Assembly (NCBI RefSeq): GCF_013378445.1
Contig: NZ_JABXYK010000002.1
Coordinates: forward strand, 248,001-312,000
Direction of reading: 5' to 3'
Origin: Mycoplana rhizolycopersici
GTDB taxonomy: Bacteria; Pseudomonadota; Alphaproteobacteria; Rhizobiales; Rhizobiaceae
Length of the DNA stretch: 64,000 bases
Shown: in pieces, positions 36,273-44,537 of the stretch
Layout of the letters: every line of letters starts with the position of its first letter
Position numbering within the stretch: the first letter of the stretch is position 1
Position numbers and translations under genes: made by a program
The notes under the pieces: model-generated
What the model was told of the DNA's origin: nothing
The model's database searches: none
The model's input: only the letters and a program-made list of their open reading frames with translations

Positions 36273-37082
36273 CTAGCGGATTGGCGGTTGGGTAATCGTC
36301 TTGGCCCGGCAGGCGGCACGGTCCACCTCCGGGCAATCGCGGAAATTCAGGTCGCGCGTCATGCAGATGCGGATCTCGTCCAGCCGCCCGCCGTCGCAGG
36401 TGACGGCGATGCCGTGTTCCGTAAGGCCGGGATTGGCTTCGACGAGCGCCCCCTCTATCGCTGCCGGGCCTGTGCGGTTGCCGGTCGCCTCCTCCAGCGT
36501 GTCCGGGAGCACAAGGCGCTCGAAGGCGGCGCGGGTCGTGGCGAGGTAGTCGCGCTGCGACAGACCCGAACAACTGCCGTGCTTGCGCCACTGGTGGCCG
36601 ATCAACCCCATGCTCGGGATGATGTCGAGATAGTTGCGGCCGAGAGAGGCGGGGACGCGGTCGGACTCCCGCGTTGGGCAGAATTCGGGATAGCCGCGCT
36701 CGTTCTGCGGCCACAGGCCGTGCACGATGAAGCCGGCATTGCGGCCCGCGCGGCATTGGTCGCCCTGGCCCGATGAGTCGTTGTCCATGCACCAGGTTGG
36801 CGACCAGGAGAGCGACAGCACGTAGAAATCGAAGCCGTTCCCCGTGGGAAGGGATGTGGGAAAACTGCCCTGTCGTTCGCTTTCGGCCTGCGCCGCCTTC
36901 TGTGTGGCCTGTGTGGCAGACTGTGTCGTGGCCTGCGTCACGCCGCCTGTCTGCACAGGTGGCTTGGCGTCGGCAGGGCGGGACTGGTCGTCGCTGCAAC
37001 CGGCAAGCGCGAGCGGCAGGGCAATCAGAAGCGGAGCAAGGCAGCCGCGGCGGCGCCGGAGAGGCGAGGTCTTGGATGTCAC
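36273..37082 (-). CDS. RNase T2 family ribonuclease, predicted lipoprotein
   Basis: 269 residues. Both catalytic segments of RNase T2 are present: CAS1 FIVHGLWPQ (H121) and CAS2 GLIGHQWRKHGSC (H163, H168, with E/K support). Such enzymes cut RNA without base specificity through a 2',3'-cyclic intermediate. The N terminus is a lipoprotein signal with lipobox LALAGC (C29), followed by a Thr/Gln-rich linker of about 45 residues, so the enzyme would be tethered in the envelope. Cysteine pairs fit periplasmic disulfides. The start is GTG. It follows a small secreted-protein gene by six bases. Confidence 0.92.
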   Translation of the reverse strand: MTSKTSPLRRRRGCLAPLLIALPLALAGCSDDQSRPADAKPPVQTGGVTQATTQSATQATQKAAQAESERQGSFPTSLPTGNGFDFYVLSLSWSPTWCMDNDSSGQGDQCRAGRNAGFIVHGLWPQNERGYPEFCPTRESDRVPASLGRNYLDIIPSMGLIGHQWRKHGSCSGLSQRDYLATTRAAFERLVLPDTLEEATGNRTGPAAIEGALVEANPGLTEHGIAVTCDGGRLDEIRICMTRDLNFRDCPEVDRAACRAKTITQPPIR

Positions 37083-37088
37083 GGTCGT

Positions 37089-37544
37089 CTAGCGAAGCGA
37101 ATCACAGGAATCGCCATACACATACCAGGGGTCGAGCCCCGGAATGCAGAATTCGATGTTGCGTCCGACGCCGGCAAAGCCCCATGGCGTCTCGATCACG
37201 TAGAGAAGCGGGCGGCGGCTGCCGTCCGTCAGCGTCGCAGAGGCGACGCAGTATTCCCGCTGGACGGAGGACATGTAGTCGTTGAACGGCTCGTAGCGGC
37301 TGAGCTGCATCTTGCCGATCTCGTAGATCGACAGGTTCTGCCGGATGTAGTTGGCCGCCTTGTATTCGAAGCGGCCGGTAATGAAGCGCAGCACGCCCGG
37401 ATCGGTGCATGCACCGGCAGGGATGCCGGAGGCATAGGCAGGGTGCGGACGCGCCCCGGTCTCATAGTCGGCGGACGACAAAGGCGTGGCGCAAAATGCG
37501 GCGGCGATCCAGGCGGCGATGCCTGCGGTTCTAGCGACGGTCAT
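37089..37544 (-). CDS. Secreted hypothetical protein, partner gene of the RNase T2
   Basis: 151 residues with a Sec signal peptide (cleavage near TPLSSA) and four or more cysteines in the mature part (ACTDPG, REYCVAS, EFCIPG, DSCDSL), suggesting disulfides in the periplasm. I do not recognise the family. The sequence is rich in aromatic residues towards the C terminus (PLLYVIETPWGFAGVG; LDPWYVYGD). Its stop lies six bases before the RNase T2 start, so the two are almost certainly co-expressed. A structural, chaperone or inhibitor role for the RNase is possible but unproven. Confidence 0.7.
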   Translation of the reverse strand: MTVARTAGIAAWIAAAFCATPLSSADYETGARPHPAYASGIPAGACTDPGVLRFITGRFEYKAANYIRQNLSIYEIGKMQLSRYEPFNDYMSSVQREYCVASATLTDGSRRPLLYVIETPWGFAGVGRNIEFCIPGLDPWYVYGDSCDSLR

Positions 37545-37664
37545 AGTCCCCTCCGGCGGTCCCCGGGTCGGGCCGGTCGCCGCAATGCGTTCCGTCCCGG
37601 CTGCAAAACCGCGCTGTTGCAGCCCTTGCCCGAAGCGAAGATTGCGTTCCGGTGTGGCCCTTGG

Positions 37665-38528
37665 TCAAGAGGCGGCCTGGTTCTCGCCGGTAATCCAGAA
37701 GCAGCGGGAGGAGGCGAAGCGGTCCTGCCGCAGCTTTTCCTTGAGGTAAGGCAGCAGGCGGCCAAGCTCCTCCTTCAGCGTGAACGGCGGGTTGACGACG
37801 ATCAGACCGGAGCCCGTCAGCCCCGTCGTCTCGCGGTCGCTCTTCACGGAAAGCTCGGCGCAGAGCATCTTGGGGATGCCAAGCTCCTTCAGCGCCTTGT
37901 GAAATTCGGTGATCGGCGCGCCCTTTTTCAAGGGGTACCAGAGGCAGTATACGCCGCCCGGGAACCGCCGCCAGGCCTTGGCGAGCCCGTCGGTCAGCCG
38001 CTCGTACTCGCCCTCGATCTCGAAGGGCGGGTCGACCAGGACGATGCCGCGCTTTTCCTTCGGCGGCAGGTGCCCGCCGAGCGCCAGCCAGCCGTCCAGA
38101 TGGGTGACGCGGCTCTGGAAATCCCCGTCGAACAGGCGGTGCAGGCTTTCGTAGTCGTCGGGGTGCAATTCCATCGCCGACAGCCGGTCCTGCGGACGGA
38201 ACAGCATGCGCGCAAGCTTCGGCGAGCCGGGATAGAGGCGGATGCCGCCGCCGGGATTGAGCGCCTTCACCGCGTCGATATAGGGGGCGAGCAGCGCCGC
38301 AATCTCCTCCGGCAGGTCGCCGTCCAGCAGCCGGCCGATGCCGTCGCGCCATTCCCCGGTCTTCTGCGCCTCTTCGCTCGACAGGTCGTAGAGGCCGAGC
38401 CCGGCATGCGTGTCGAGCAGCCGGAATGCCTTGTCCTTGGCCTTCATGTAGGTGACGAGCCGTGCCAGCACCGCATGCTTGAGCACGTCGGCGAAGTTGC
38501 CTGCATGGTAGATGTGGCGGTAGTTCAT
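37665..38528 (-). CDS. rlmJ: 23S rRNA (adenine-2030-N6)-methyltransferase RlmJ
   Basis: 287 residues, normal length. RlmJ methylates A2030 of 23S rRNA with S-adenosylmethionine. The start MNYRHIYHAGNFADVLKHAVL is diagnostic. The methyltransferase motif IVLVDPPFE (near 162-170) and VNPPFTLKEEL near the C terminus are present. It is divergent from the molybdopterin oxidoreductase gene, with 87 bases between starts. Confidence 0.96.
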   Translation of the reverse strand: MNYRHIYHAGNFADVLKHAVLARLVTYMKAKDKAFRLLDTHAGLGLYDLSSEEAQKTGEWRDGIGRLLDGDLPEEIAALLAPYIDAVKALNPGGGIRLYPGSPKLARMLFRPQDRLSAMELHPDDYESLHRLFDGDFQSRVTHLDGWLALGGHLPPKEKRGIVLVDPPFEIEGEYERLTDGLAKAWRRFPGGVYCLWYPLKKGAPITEFHKALKELGIPKMLCAELSVKSDRETTGLTGSGLIVVNPPFTLKEELGRLLPYLKEKLRQDRFASSRCFWITGENQAAS

Positions 38529-38615
38529 CGAAGTTTCCGTGATGCGCCCATCAATTGTTGCGATGGGAGAATTTTATGCCTTCTTGGCGCTGCCACCCTG
38601 CAATATACAAATGCC

Positions 38616-40736
38616 ATGAACGTTGCGACCCCCAATCTCGGCAAATCCCGGACCGGCCACTCGGTCTGTCCGCATGACTGTCCCTCCGCCTGCGCGCTCG
38701 ACATCGAGATCGGCGCCGACGGGCGTATCGGCAAGGTGCGTGGCAGCGCCGACAACAGCTACACGGCAGGCGTGATCTGCGCCAAGGTTGCCCGCTATGC
38801 CGACCGGCTCTACCACCCGGACCGGCTGATGAAGCCGCTGCGCCGCACGGGCGAAAAGGGCGGGGGCGGCTGGCAGGAGGTCGCCTGGGAAGACGCGCTG
38901 GACGAGATCGCGAACGCCTTCGTCAAGGCCGAGCAGGCGCACGGAAGCGCGGCCGTCTGGCCCTACTACTATGCCGGCACGATGGGGCAGGTGCAGCGCG
39001 ATTCGATCGACCGCCTGCGCCATGCCAAGCGCTATTCCGGCTTCTTCGACAGCATTTGCACCAACACGGCCTGGACCGGCTACGTGATGGGCACCGGCAG
39101 CCTCACCGGTCCCGACCCGCGCGAGATGGCCAAGGCCGACTGCGTCGTCATCTGGGGCACGAACGCGGTCGCCACCCAGGTCAACGTCATGACCCATGCG
39201 GTGAAGGCCCGCAAGGAGCGGGGCGCGAAGCTCGTCGTCATCGACATCTACGACAATCCGACGATGAAGCAGGCCGACATGGCGCTGAAGCTGCGCCCTG
39301 GCACGGACGCGGCACTCGCCTGTGCCGTCATGCACACCGCCTTTCGCGACGGCCATGCCGACCGTGCCTATATGGCAGAGTTTGCCGACGACCCGGCCGG
39401 CCTGGAGGCGCATCTGGCCTCGCGCGGGCCGGAATGGGCGGCCGCGATCACCGGGCTTTCGGTCGAGGAGATCGAGGCATTCGCCCGGCTCGTAGGCGAG
39501 ACGAAGCGCACGTTCTTCCGCCTTGGCTACGGCTTCACCCGCAGCCGCAACGGCTCCGTCTCCATGCACGCCGCCTGCTCGGTCGCGACCGTGCTCGGCT
39601 CCTGGCAGCACGAGGGCGGCGGCGCCTTCCACAACAATGGCGGTATCTACCGGCTCGACAAGCGCGAGCTGATGGGCCTCGACATGATCGATCCCGACAT
39701 CCGCGAGCTCGACCAGTCGCAGATCGGCCGCGTGCTCACCGGCGATCCGGTGGCACTGCGTCATCGCGGACCGGTGACGGCCATGCTGATCCAGAACACC
39801 AACCCGGCCAGCATTGCGCCCGAGCAGCGGCTGGTGAAACAGGGTTTTCTGCGCGACGACCTCTTCGTCGCGGTCCACGAGCAGTTCATGACCGATACCG
39901 CCAAGCTCGCCGACATCGTCCTGCCGGCCACCATGTTCGTCGAGCACGACGACCTCTATCGCGGCGGTGGCCACCAGCACATCCTGCTCGGGCCCAAGCT
40001 CGTCGAGCCGCCTGCGACCGTGCGCACCAATCTCTTCGTCATCGACGAGCTGGCGCGGCGCCTCGGCGTATCGAACATGCCTGGCTTCGGCCTTTCGGAG
40101 CGCGAGCACATTACCCGCATGCTGCCGCATTACGAGATCGACTATGACGGTCTGGCCGCGGCGAAGTGGATCGATTGCCAGCCGGACTTCGAGACTGCGC
40201 ACTACCGGAAGGGCTTTGGCCATCCGGACGGAAAATTCCGCTTTCGCCCCGACTGGACGGCAACGCCCGCCCCGAACCGGCCGCCGGCATCGATCGGCCC
40301 GCTCGGCCCGCACGCCGCACTGCCGGACTTTCCGGACTATGTCGAGGTGATCGAGGTGGCGGACGCCGACCATCCCTTCCGCCTGGCCACCCCGCCAGCC
40401 CGCACCTACCTGAATTCGAGCTTCACAGAGATGAAGTGGTCGCGCGACCGCGAGGGCCGGCCGGAAGTGATGATCCATCCCGAAGACGCCCAGTCCCGAG
40501 GAATCGGCGACGGCGACGTCGTCAAGATTGGCAACGTCCGCGGCGAGATCCGCCTGCATGCGAAGGTGACGGGCGAGGGCAAGCCGGGCGTGCTGATCTG
40601 CGAGGGCATCTGGCCGAACGATGCCCATCTCGACGGCGAGGGCATCAACGTGCTGACCGGCGCCGATCCCGTCGCGCCCTATGGCGGCGCTGCCCTGCAC
40701 GATAACCGCGTCTGGCTCGAAAAAGAGGTTTCATGA
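38616..40736 (+). CDS. Molybdopterin-dependent oxidoreductase with [4Fe-4S] site
   Basis: 706 residues of the DMSO-reductase superfamily. The N-terminal cluster motif is C18-x3-C22-x3-C26-x28-C55 (CPHDCPSACALD...GVICAK). The central domain has TNTAWTGYVMGTGSLTGPDPREMAKADCVVIWGTNAVATQ (cofactor region), and the C-terminal molybdopterin dinucleotide-binding barrel includes TYLNSSFTEMKW and IHPEDAQSRGIGDGDVVKIGN. There is no Tat or Sec signal, so it is likely cytoplasmic. The substrate cannot be assigned. The start MNVATPNLGKSRTGHSVCPHDC was chosen because the stretch upstream in frame has no family character. Its stop overlaps nudK (ATGA). Confidence 0.9.
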   Translation: MNVATPNLGKSRTGHSVCPHDCPSACALDIEIGADGRIGKVRGSADNSYTAGVICAKVARYADRLYHPDRLMKPLRRTGEKGGGGWQEVAWEDALDEIANAFVKAEQAHGSAAVWPYYYAGTMGQVQRDSIDRLRHAKRYSGFFDSICTNTAWTGYVMGTGSLTGPDPREMAKADCVVIWGTNAVATQVNVMTHAVKARKERGAKLVVIDIYDNPTMKQADMALKLRPGTDAALACAVMHTAFRDGHADRAYMAEFADDPAGLEAHLASRGPEWAAAITGLSVEEIEAFARLVGETKRTFFRLGYGFTRSRNGSVSMHAACSVATVLGSWQHEGGGAFHNNGGIYRLDKRELMGLDMIDPDIRELDQSQIGRVLTGDPVALRHRGPVTAMLIQNTNPASIAPEQRLVKQGFLRDDLFVAVHEQFMTDTAKLADIVLPATMFVEHDDLYRGGGHQHILLGPKLVEPPATVRTNLFVIDELARRLGVSNMPGFGLSEREHITRMLPHYEIDYDGLAAAKWIDCQPDFETAHYRKGFGHPDGKFRFRPDWTATPAPNRPPASIGPLGPHAALPDFPDYVEVIEVADADHPFRLATPPARTYLNSSFTEMKWSRDREGRPEVMIHPEDAQSRGIGDGDVVKIGNVRGEIRLHAKVTGEGKPGVLICEGIWPNDAHLDGEGINVLTGADPVAPYGGAALHDNRVWLEKEVS

Positions 40737-41317
40737 CGAAGTTTCGCGACGCGAAGATCGAGGTCGTCTCAGACGAAACCCTATCCGACAACTGGTACCA
40801 CCTGCGCAAGGTGACCTTCGACTACACCGGCTCGGACGGCCACACCGTCCGCCTCGAGCGCGAGGTCTACGACCGCGGAAACGGCGCGACGATCCTGCTG
40901 CACGACCGGAAGCGCGATACGATCATCCTCGTGCGCCAGTTCCGAATGCCCGCCTATCAGAACGGCGATTCCGGCTGGCTGCTGGAGACGCCTGCGGGCC
41001 TGCTCGACGGCGACCATCCGGCCGACGCCATCCGCCGCGAGGTGATGGAGGAGACCGGCTACCGGATCGGCGAGGTGAAATCGCTGTTCCGCGCCTTCAT
41101 GAGCCCGGGCGCGGTCACCGAACTCGTCCACTTCTTCGCAGCCGAGATCGATGCCTCGGTGCGCGAGGGCAACGGCGGCGGCGCCGACCATGAGCACGAG
41201 GACATCGAGGTCGTCGAAATCGGTCTCGACGAGGCGGCCCGCATGATTGAGACCGGCGAGATCTGCGACGGCAAGACGATCATGCTGGTGCAGTGGGCGC
41301 TGTTGCAGCGGAAGTAG
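40733..41317 (+). CDS. nudK: NUDIX hydrolase, GDP-mannose pyrophosphatase NudK-like
   Basis: 194 residues. From memory it aligns along its length with E. coli NudK: EVYDRGNGATILL, ILVRQFRMP, AGLLDGD...REVMEETGYRIGEV (Nudix box), SPGAVTELVHFFAAEI, NGGGADHEHEDIEVVEI and TGEICDGKT. NudK hydrolyses GDP-mannose to GMP and mannose 1-phosphate and forms a dimer. The REVxEET metal-binding core is intact. Coupling by a four-base overlap to a molybdopterin oxidoreductase is unusual and has no obvious metabolic explanation. Confidence 0.9.
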   Translation: MTKFRDAKIEVVSDETLSDNWYHLRKVTFDYTGSDGHTVRLEREVYDRGNGATILLHDRKRDTIILVRQFRMPAYQNGDSGWLLETPAGLLDGDHPADAIRREVMEETGYRIGEVKSLFRAFMSPGAVTELVHFFAAEIDASVREGNGGGADHEHEDIEVVEIGLDEAARMIETGEICDGKTIMLVQWALLQRK

Positions 41318-41654
41318 CGCTTTGGCCTGTTGTTCGGGCGCAGCCGAAGCTTGATGTGACGGGTCAGCTCGCGCAGTTTCTGGTACGCGACTGAAGACAG
41401 GCTGTCTTCGTTCAAGCCGTATCGGAGCTGGACATCAAGGGCAGTGGCACGTTCCACCGCAGGTTTGCCTCACTCCGTCGGTCAAGAATGCCTGCCGCTT
41501 TCCGGGAGCTATGCATTTAGAAAAGTGAAATGCCGTTGTGGCAATTAGGAGGAACCGGGAGGCTGACTTGCAAGTGAAATGCGCGCGTGTGCCACGGCAC
41601 ATGCAAGTGTTTTGGGCAGGGCCGTGTCGGTAGGTAACGCCGGAAAGTGGTATC
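41318..41654. other. Intergenic region with short direct repeats and a dyad
   Basis: 337 bases, no convincing gene. AAGTGAAATGC occurs at 41523-41533 and again at 41572-41582. A perfect dyad TGTGCC-AC-GGCACA lies at 41588-41601. An AGGAGG at 41548 is not followed by a usable ORF. The segment 41320-41460 can be read on the minus strand as a short charged peptide, which I regard as chance. The repeats and dyad lie 50-130 bases before the cyclase gene and may be regulatory. Confidence 0.4.
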
Positions 41655-42548
41655 GTGTTTTCGCAACAGCAATTGGTTTCAATCCTTTCCTCCCTCCCGG
41701 ACCCCGCATTCATCCTCACGCGCAGTGGCCGCTATGCAGCGGTATTCGGAGGGAAGGACCTCCGGCACTATCATGACGGTAGCGCCCTTGTCGGGCGCAG
41801 CATGTTTGAAGTGCTGAAGGAGGAGAAGGCTCAGTGGTTTGCTGACGAAATTGAAAAGGCGCTGGAAAGCGGTGTACTCCATATCGTCGAATACGAACTC
41901 AGCGGCAGCGACGTCAAGGGAGCCGGCGACGGCCCCAGTCATTCCATCTGGTTCGAAGGCCGCATCCAGGCGTTGAGTTTCCAGGTGGAGGGCGAGGCTG
42001 CCGTCGTCTGGGTGGCGAGCAACATCACCGACAAGAACGACGTTCAGAAAAAGCTGCGCCAACTCAGCGAAACGGACGCCCTGACCGGGCTGTACAACCG
42101 ACGGAAGCTGATGGAGACCTTGGATCACCAGCTGGCGATCTTTGAGCGGGAAAGGTCTCAGACTTCTGTCCTCGTCTTCGATCTCGACAATTTCAAACGG
42201 CTCAATGACGAGATGGGGCATCACGCAGGTGACGCGGCCCTCGTGGAAATTGCGCGCCTGTGCCGCCAGCATCTGCGCCAGAGCGATGTGATTGCCCGTT
42301 TCGGCGGAGACGAATTCGTGGTCGTGATGCCCGGCACCCATCGCGGCGACGCGTTGGAAATTGCCGAGCGGCTGCGCGAACGTGTTCCCATCATCCTGAG
42401 GGAGAACGTGCGCTATGAATCGACGATCAGCGGCGGCATCAGCGAGTTCGGTCGGCCGGATCGGTTTTCCAGCGATGTACTGAAACGCGCCGATGAGGGG
42501 CTTTATCTGTCGAAACGGGCCGGCCGCAACCGGATCTCGGCTCTTTGA
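41655..42548 (+). CDS. Diguanylate cyclase with PAS-like sensor (PAS-GGDEF)
   Basis: 297 residues, cytoplasmic. Residues about 5-125 form a PAS-like domain (LVSILSSLPDPAFILTRSGRY). A short coiled coil leads to a complete GGDEF domain: SETDALTGLYNRR (138-150), GGDEF (217-221), and an inhibitory site RQSD (208-211) five residues before it. The protein should make c-di-GMP from two GTP and be product-inhibited. The start is GTG at 41655; GGAAAG lies upstream. It converges on purN. It contrasts with the degenerate GGDEF protein at 18525-19592. Confidence 0.93.
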   Translation: MFSQQQLVSILSSLPDPAFILTRSGRYAAVFGGKDLRHYHDGSALVGRSMFEVLKEEKAQWFADEIEKALESGVLHIVEYELSGSDVKGAGDGPSHSIWFEGRIQALSFQVEGEAAVVWVASNITDKNDVQKKLRQLSETDALTGLYNRRKLMETLDHQLAIFERERSQTSVLVFDLDNFKRLNDEMGHHAGDAALVEIARLCRQHLRQSDVIARFGGDEFVVVMPGTHRGDALEIAERLRERVPIILRENVRYESTISGGISEFGRPDRFSSDVLKRADEGLYLSKRAGRNRISAL

Positions 42549-42580
42549 ATGCCAGCCGGGGATTCCGGTGACCAGGGGAT

Positions 42581-43249
42581 CTAACGGTTCGGAACGATGA
42601 GCGATCCCGTGGATTCGCCTGCCGGCGCATCGACCGCCACCGCCTTGCCGCCTTCCATCCTCACCTTGCCTTCGGCAAACAGCTTCAGCGCCAGCGGATA
42701 GGCCCGGTGCTCCACCGTCAGCACCCGCGCTGCAAGATCGCCGGGCGTGTCGCCTGAAAGCACAGGTACTGCCGCCTGGACGATCTGCGGGCCCTCGTCC
42801 ATGCCTTCCGTGACGAAGTGCACCGTGCAGCCGGCGAGCTTCATGCCGGCCTCGATGGCGCGGCGATGGGTGTCGAGGCCGGGGAAGAGCGGCAGCAGCG
42901 AGGGGTGGATGTTGAGGATCCTGCCTTCGTAGCGGGAAATGAAGCGGCCCGAAAGCAGGCGCATGTAGCCTGCGAGGCAGACGATGTCGGGGCGCTGGCG
43001 GTCGAGTTCGGCGAGGATCGCCTCCTCGTGCGCCTCCTTCGAGGCGAAATCCTTGCGGGCGAAGGCGAAGGTCGGAATGCCCCGCGCCTTTGCCTTGGCA
43101 AGTCCGCCTGCGTCCGGCTTGTCGGAAAAGACGGCGACGATCTCGGCCGGGAAGTCCGGCGCCGCGCAGCTGTCGGCAAGCTTGACCATGTTGGAGCCGC
43201 TGCCGGAGACGAAGGCGACGACGCGCTTGCGGGTGACGCCTGAACTCAT
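42581..43249 (-). CDS. purN: Phosphoribosylglycinamide formyltransferase PurN
   Basis: 222 residues. PurN transfers formyl from 10-formyltetrahydrofolate to GAR in purine synthesis. Landmarks are [15 protein letters not shown] (phosphate loop), [13 protein letters not shown], the catalytic [14 protein letters not shown] (Asn and His) and [13 protein letters not shown] (catalytic Asp). Compared with short PurN proteins it has a small C-terminal extension. The ATG overlaps the purM stop (ATGA). Confidence 0.97.
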   Translation of the reverse strand: MSSGVTRKRVVAFVSGSGSNMVKLADSCAAPDFPAEIVAVFSDKPDAGGLAKAKARGIPTFAFARKDFASKEAHEEAILAELDRQRPDIVCLAGYMRLLSGRFISRYEGRILNIHPSLLPLFPGLDTHRRAIEAGMKLAGCTVHFVTEGMDEGPQIVQAAVPVLSGDTPGDLAARVLTVEHRAYPLALKLFAEGKVRMEGGKAVAVDAPAGESTGSLIVPNR

Positions 43250-44319
43250 AGGGCGAGCGTGCCCTTGTAGCTGGTGCCGGACGCGCGTTCCGTGCGGGCG
43301 ACCATGCGGCCGAGCGTGAGGACGGTTTCGCCTTCGGCCGCAAGCACCGCACTGACGCGCTCGACGTCATTCGCCGAAACGACGGCGATCATGCCGACGC
43401 CGCAGTTGAAGGTGCGCAGCATTTCGGTCGCGGCGACCCCGCCGGTCTTCGACAGCCAGGAAAAGACGGAGGGCGCCTTCACGGCGTCGAGGTCGATCTC
43501 GGCTGCGAGGTGCTTCGGCAACACGCGCGGAATGTTTTCCGGGAAGCCGCCGCCGGTGATGTGCGCCAGCGCCTTGATCGCACCGGTCTCGCGGATCGCT
43601 TTCAGAAGCGGCTTCACATAGATCTTTGTCGGTGTCATCAGCGCTTCGGCCAGCGTCTTGCCTTCAGTAAACGGGGCGGGGGCGTCCCAGGCAAGCCCGG
43701 ACAGTGCCACGATCTTGCGCACCAGCGAATAGCCGTTGGAGTGGACGCCGGAGGAGGCAAGGCCCAGGATCACGTCGCCTTCCGCGATGTCGCCGGCCGG
43801 CAAAAGCTTGCCGCGCTCGGCGGCACCCACGGCAAAGCCCGCGAGGTCGTAGTCGCCGCCGGCATACATGCCCGGCATCTCGGCGGTTTCCCCGCCGATC
43901 AGCGCGCAGCCGGCCTGGCGGCAGCCCTCGGCGATGCCGCCGACGATCGCCGCACCCTGGTCGGGATCGAGCTTGCCGGTGGCGAAATAGTCGAGGAAGA
44001 ACAGCGGCTCCGCACCCTGCACCACGAGGTCGTTGACGCACATGGCGACGAGGTCGATGCCGACGGTGTCGTGTTTGTCGGCGTCGATTGCGATCTTCAG
44101 CTTGGTGCCGACGCCGTCATTGGCGGCGACCAGAACCGGATCGGAAAAACCTGCCGCTTTCAGGTCGAACAGGCCGCCGAAGCCGCCGATCTCGCCGTCG
44201 GCGCCGGGGCGGCGGGTGGAGCGTACGGCCGGCTTGATCTTCTCGACCAGCAGGTTGCCCGCGTCGATATCGACGCCCGCATCGCTGTAGGTCAGGCCGT
44301 TTCTGTCAGACTGGCTCAT
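43246..44319 (-). CDS. purM: Phosphoribosylformylglycinamidine cyclo-ligase PurM
   Basis: 357 residues. PurM closes the imidazole ring of AIR using ATP. Landmarks are the start [60 protein letters not shown] and [16 protein letters not shown]. The start at 44319 (MSQSDRNG) has GGAGA upstream, and longer reading adds an arginine-rich non-conserved stretch. Coupled to purN as in many bacteria. Confidence 0.97.
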   Translation of the reverse strand: MSQSDRNGLTYSDAGVDIDAGNLLVEKIKPAVRSTRRPGADGEIGGFGGLFDLKAAGFSDPVLVAANDGVGTKLKIAIDADKHDTVGIDLVAMCVNDLVVQGAEPLFFLDYFATGKLDPDQGAAIVGGIAEGCRQAGCALIGGETAEMPGMYAGGDYDLAGFAVGAAERGKLLPAGDIAEGDVILGLASSGVHSNGYSLVRKIVALSGLAWDAPAPFTEGKTLAEALMTPTKIYVKPLLKAIRETGAIKALAHITGGGFPENIPRVLPKHLAAEIDLDAVKAPSVFSWLSKTGGVAATEMLRTFNCGVGMIAVVSANDVERVSAVLAAEGETVLTLGRMVARTERASGTSYKGTLAL

Positions 44320-44471
44320 CGTCCGCTCTCCGCTTTCTGGCAATTGCGCCCGATTGGCACGTCGGGGCCGCAAGTGCAAGCGCAATGCCCGGATCGCCCG
44401 GCTTTTTTAACGTTTTTGCCGGCCCGAAGGCCGCATCCCGAAAGCACGCCGTCGATTTACCCGCCGCGACC

Positions 44472-44500
44472 TTGACCATTCTCTCCAGTGCAGCCTATTT
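44472..44500 (+). promoter_or_regulatory. Candidate promoter for the PerM-hdaA genes
   Basis: TTGACC (44472-44477) and CTATTT/TATTTC (44495-44501) are spaced 17-18 bases. A transcript starting near 44508 would leave the ATG at 44511 almost leaderless, which favours the GTG at 44538 as the start. Confidence 0.4.
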
Positions 44501-44537
44501 CAACATCAGGATGCGTTTCAGTCAGGGTAGGGCGGTC

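Noticed and set aside
37443-38615. Long in-frame extension of the molybdopterin oxidoreductase upstream to 37443
   Set aside because: It lies opposite rlmJ and has shadow-type composition; the family N terminus with the cysteine cluster begins at 38616.
40733-41317. Loss of the Nudix active site
   Set aside because: The first acidic position of the Nudix box appears altered (GDH in place of NDE), but the REVMEET metal-binding core is complete and the rest matches NudK, so inactivity is not supported.
41435-41719. Small minus-strand ORF before the cyclase gene
   Set aside because: It is cysteine- and arginine-rich with no ribosome-binding site, and it overlaps the cyclase start; it is best explained as chance.
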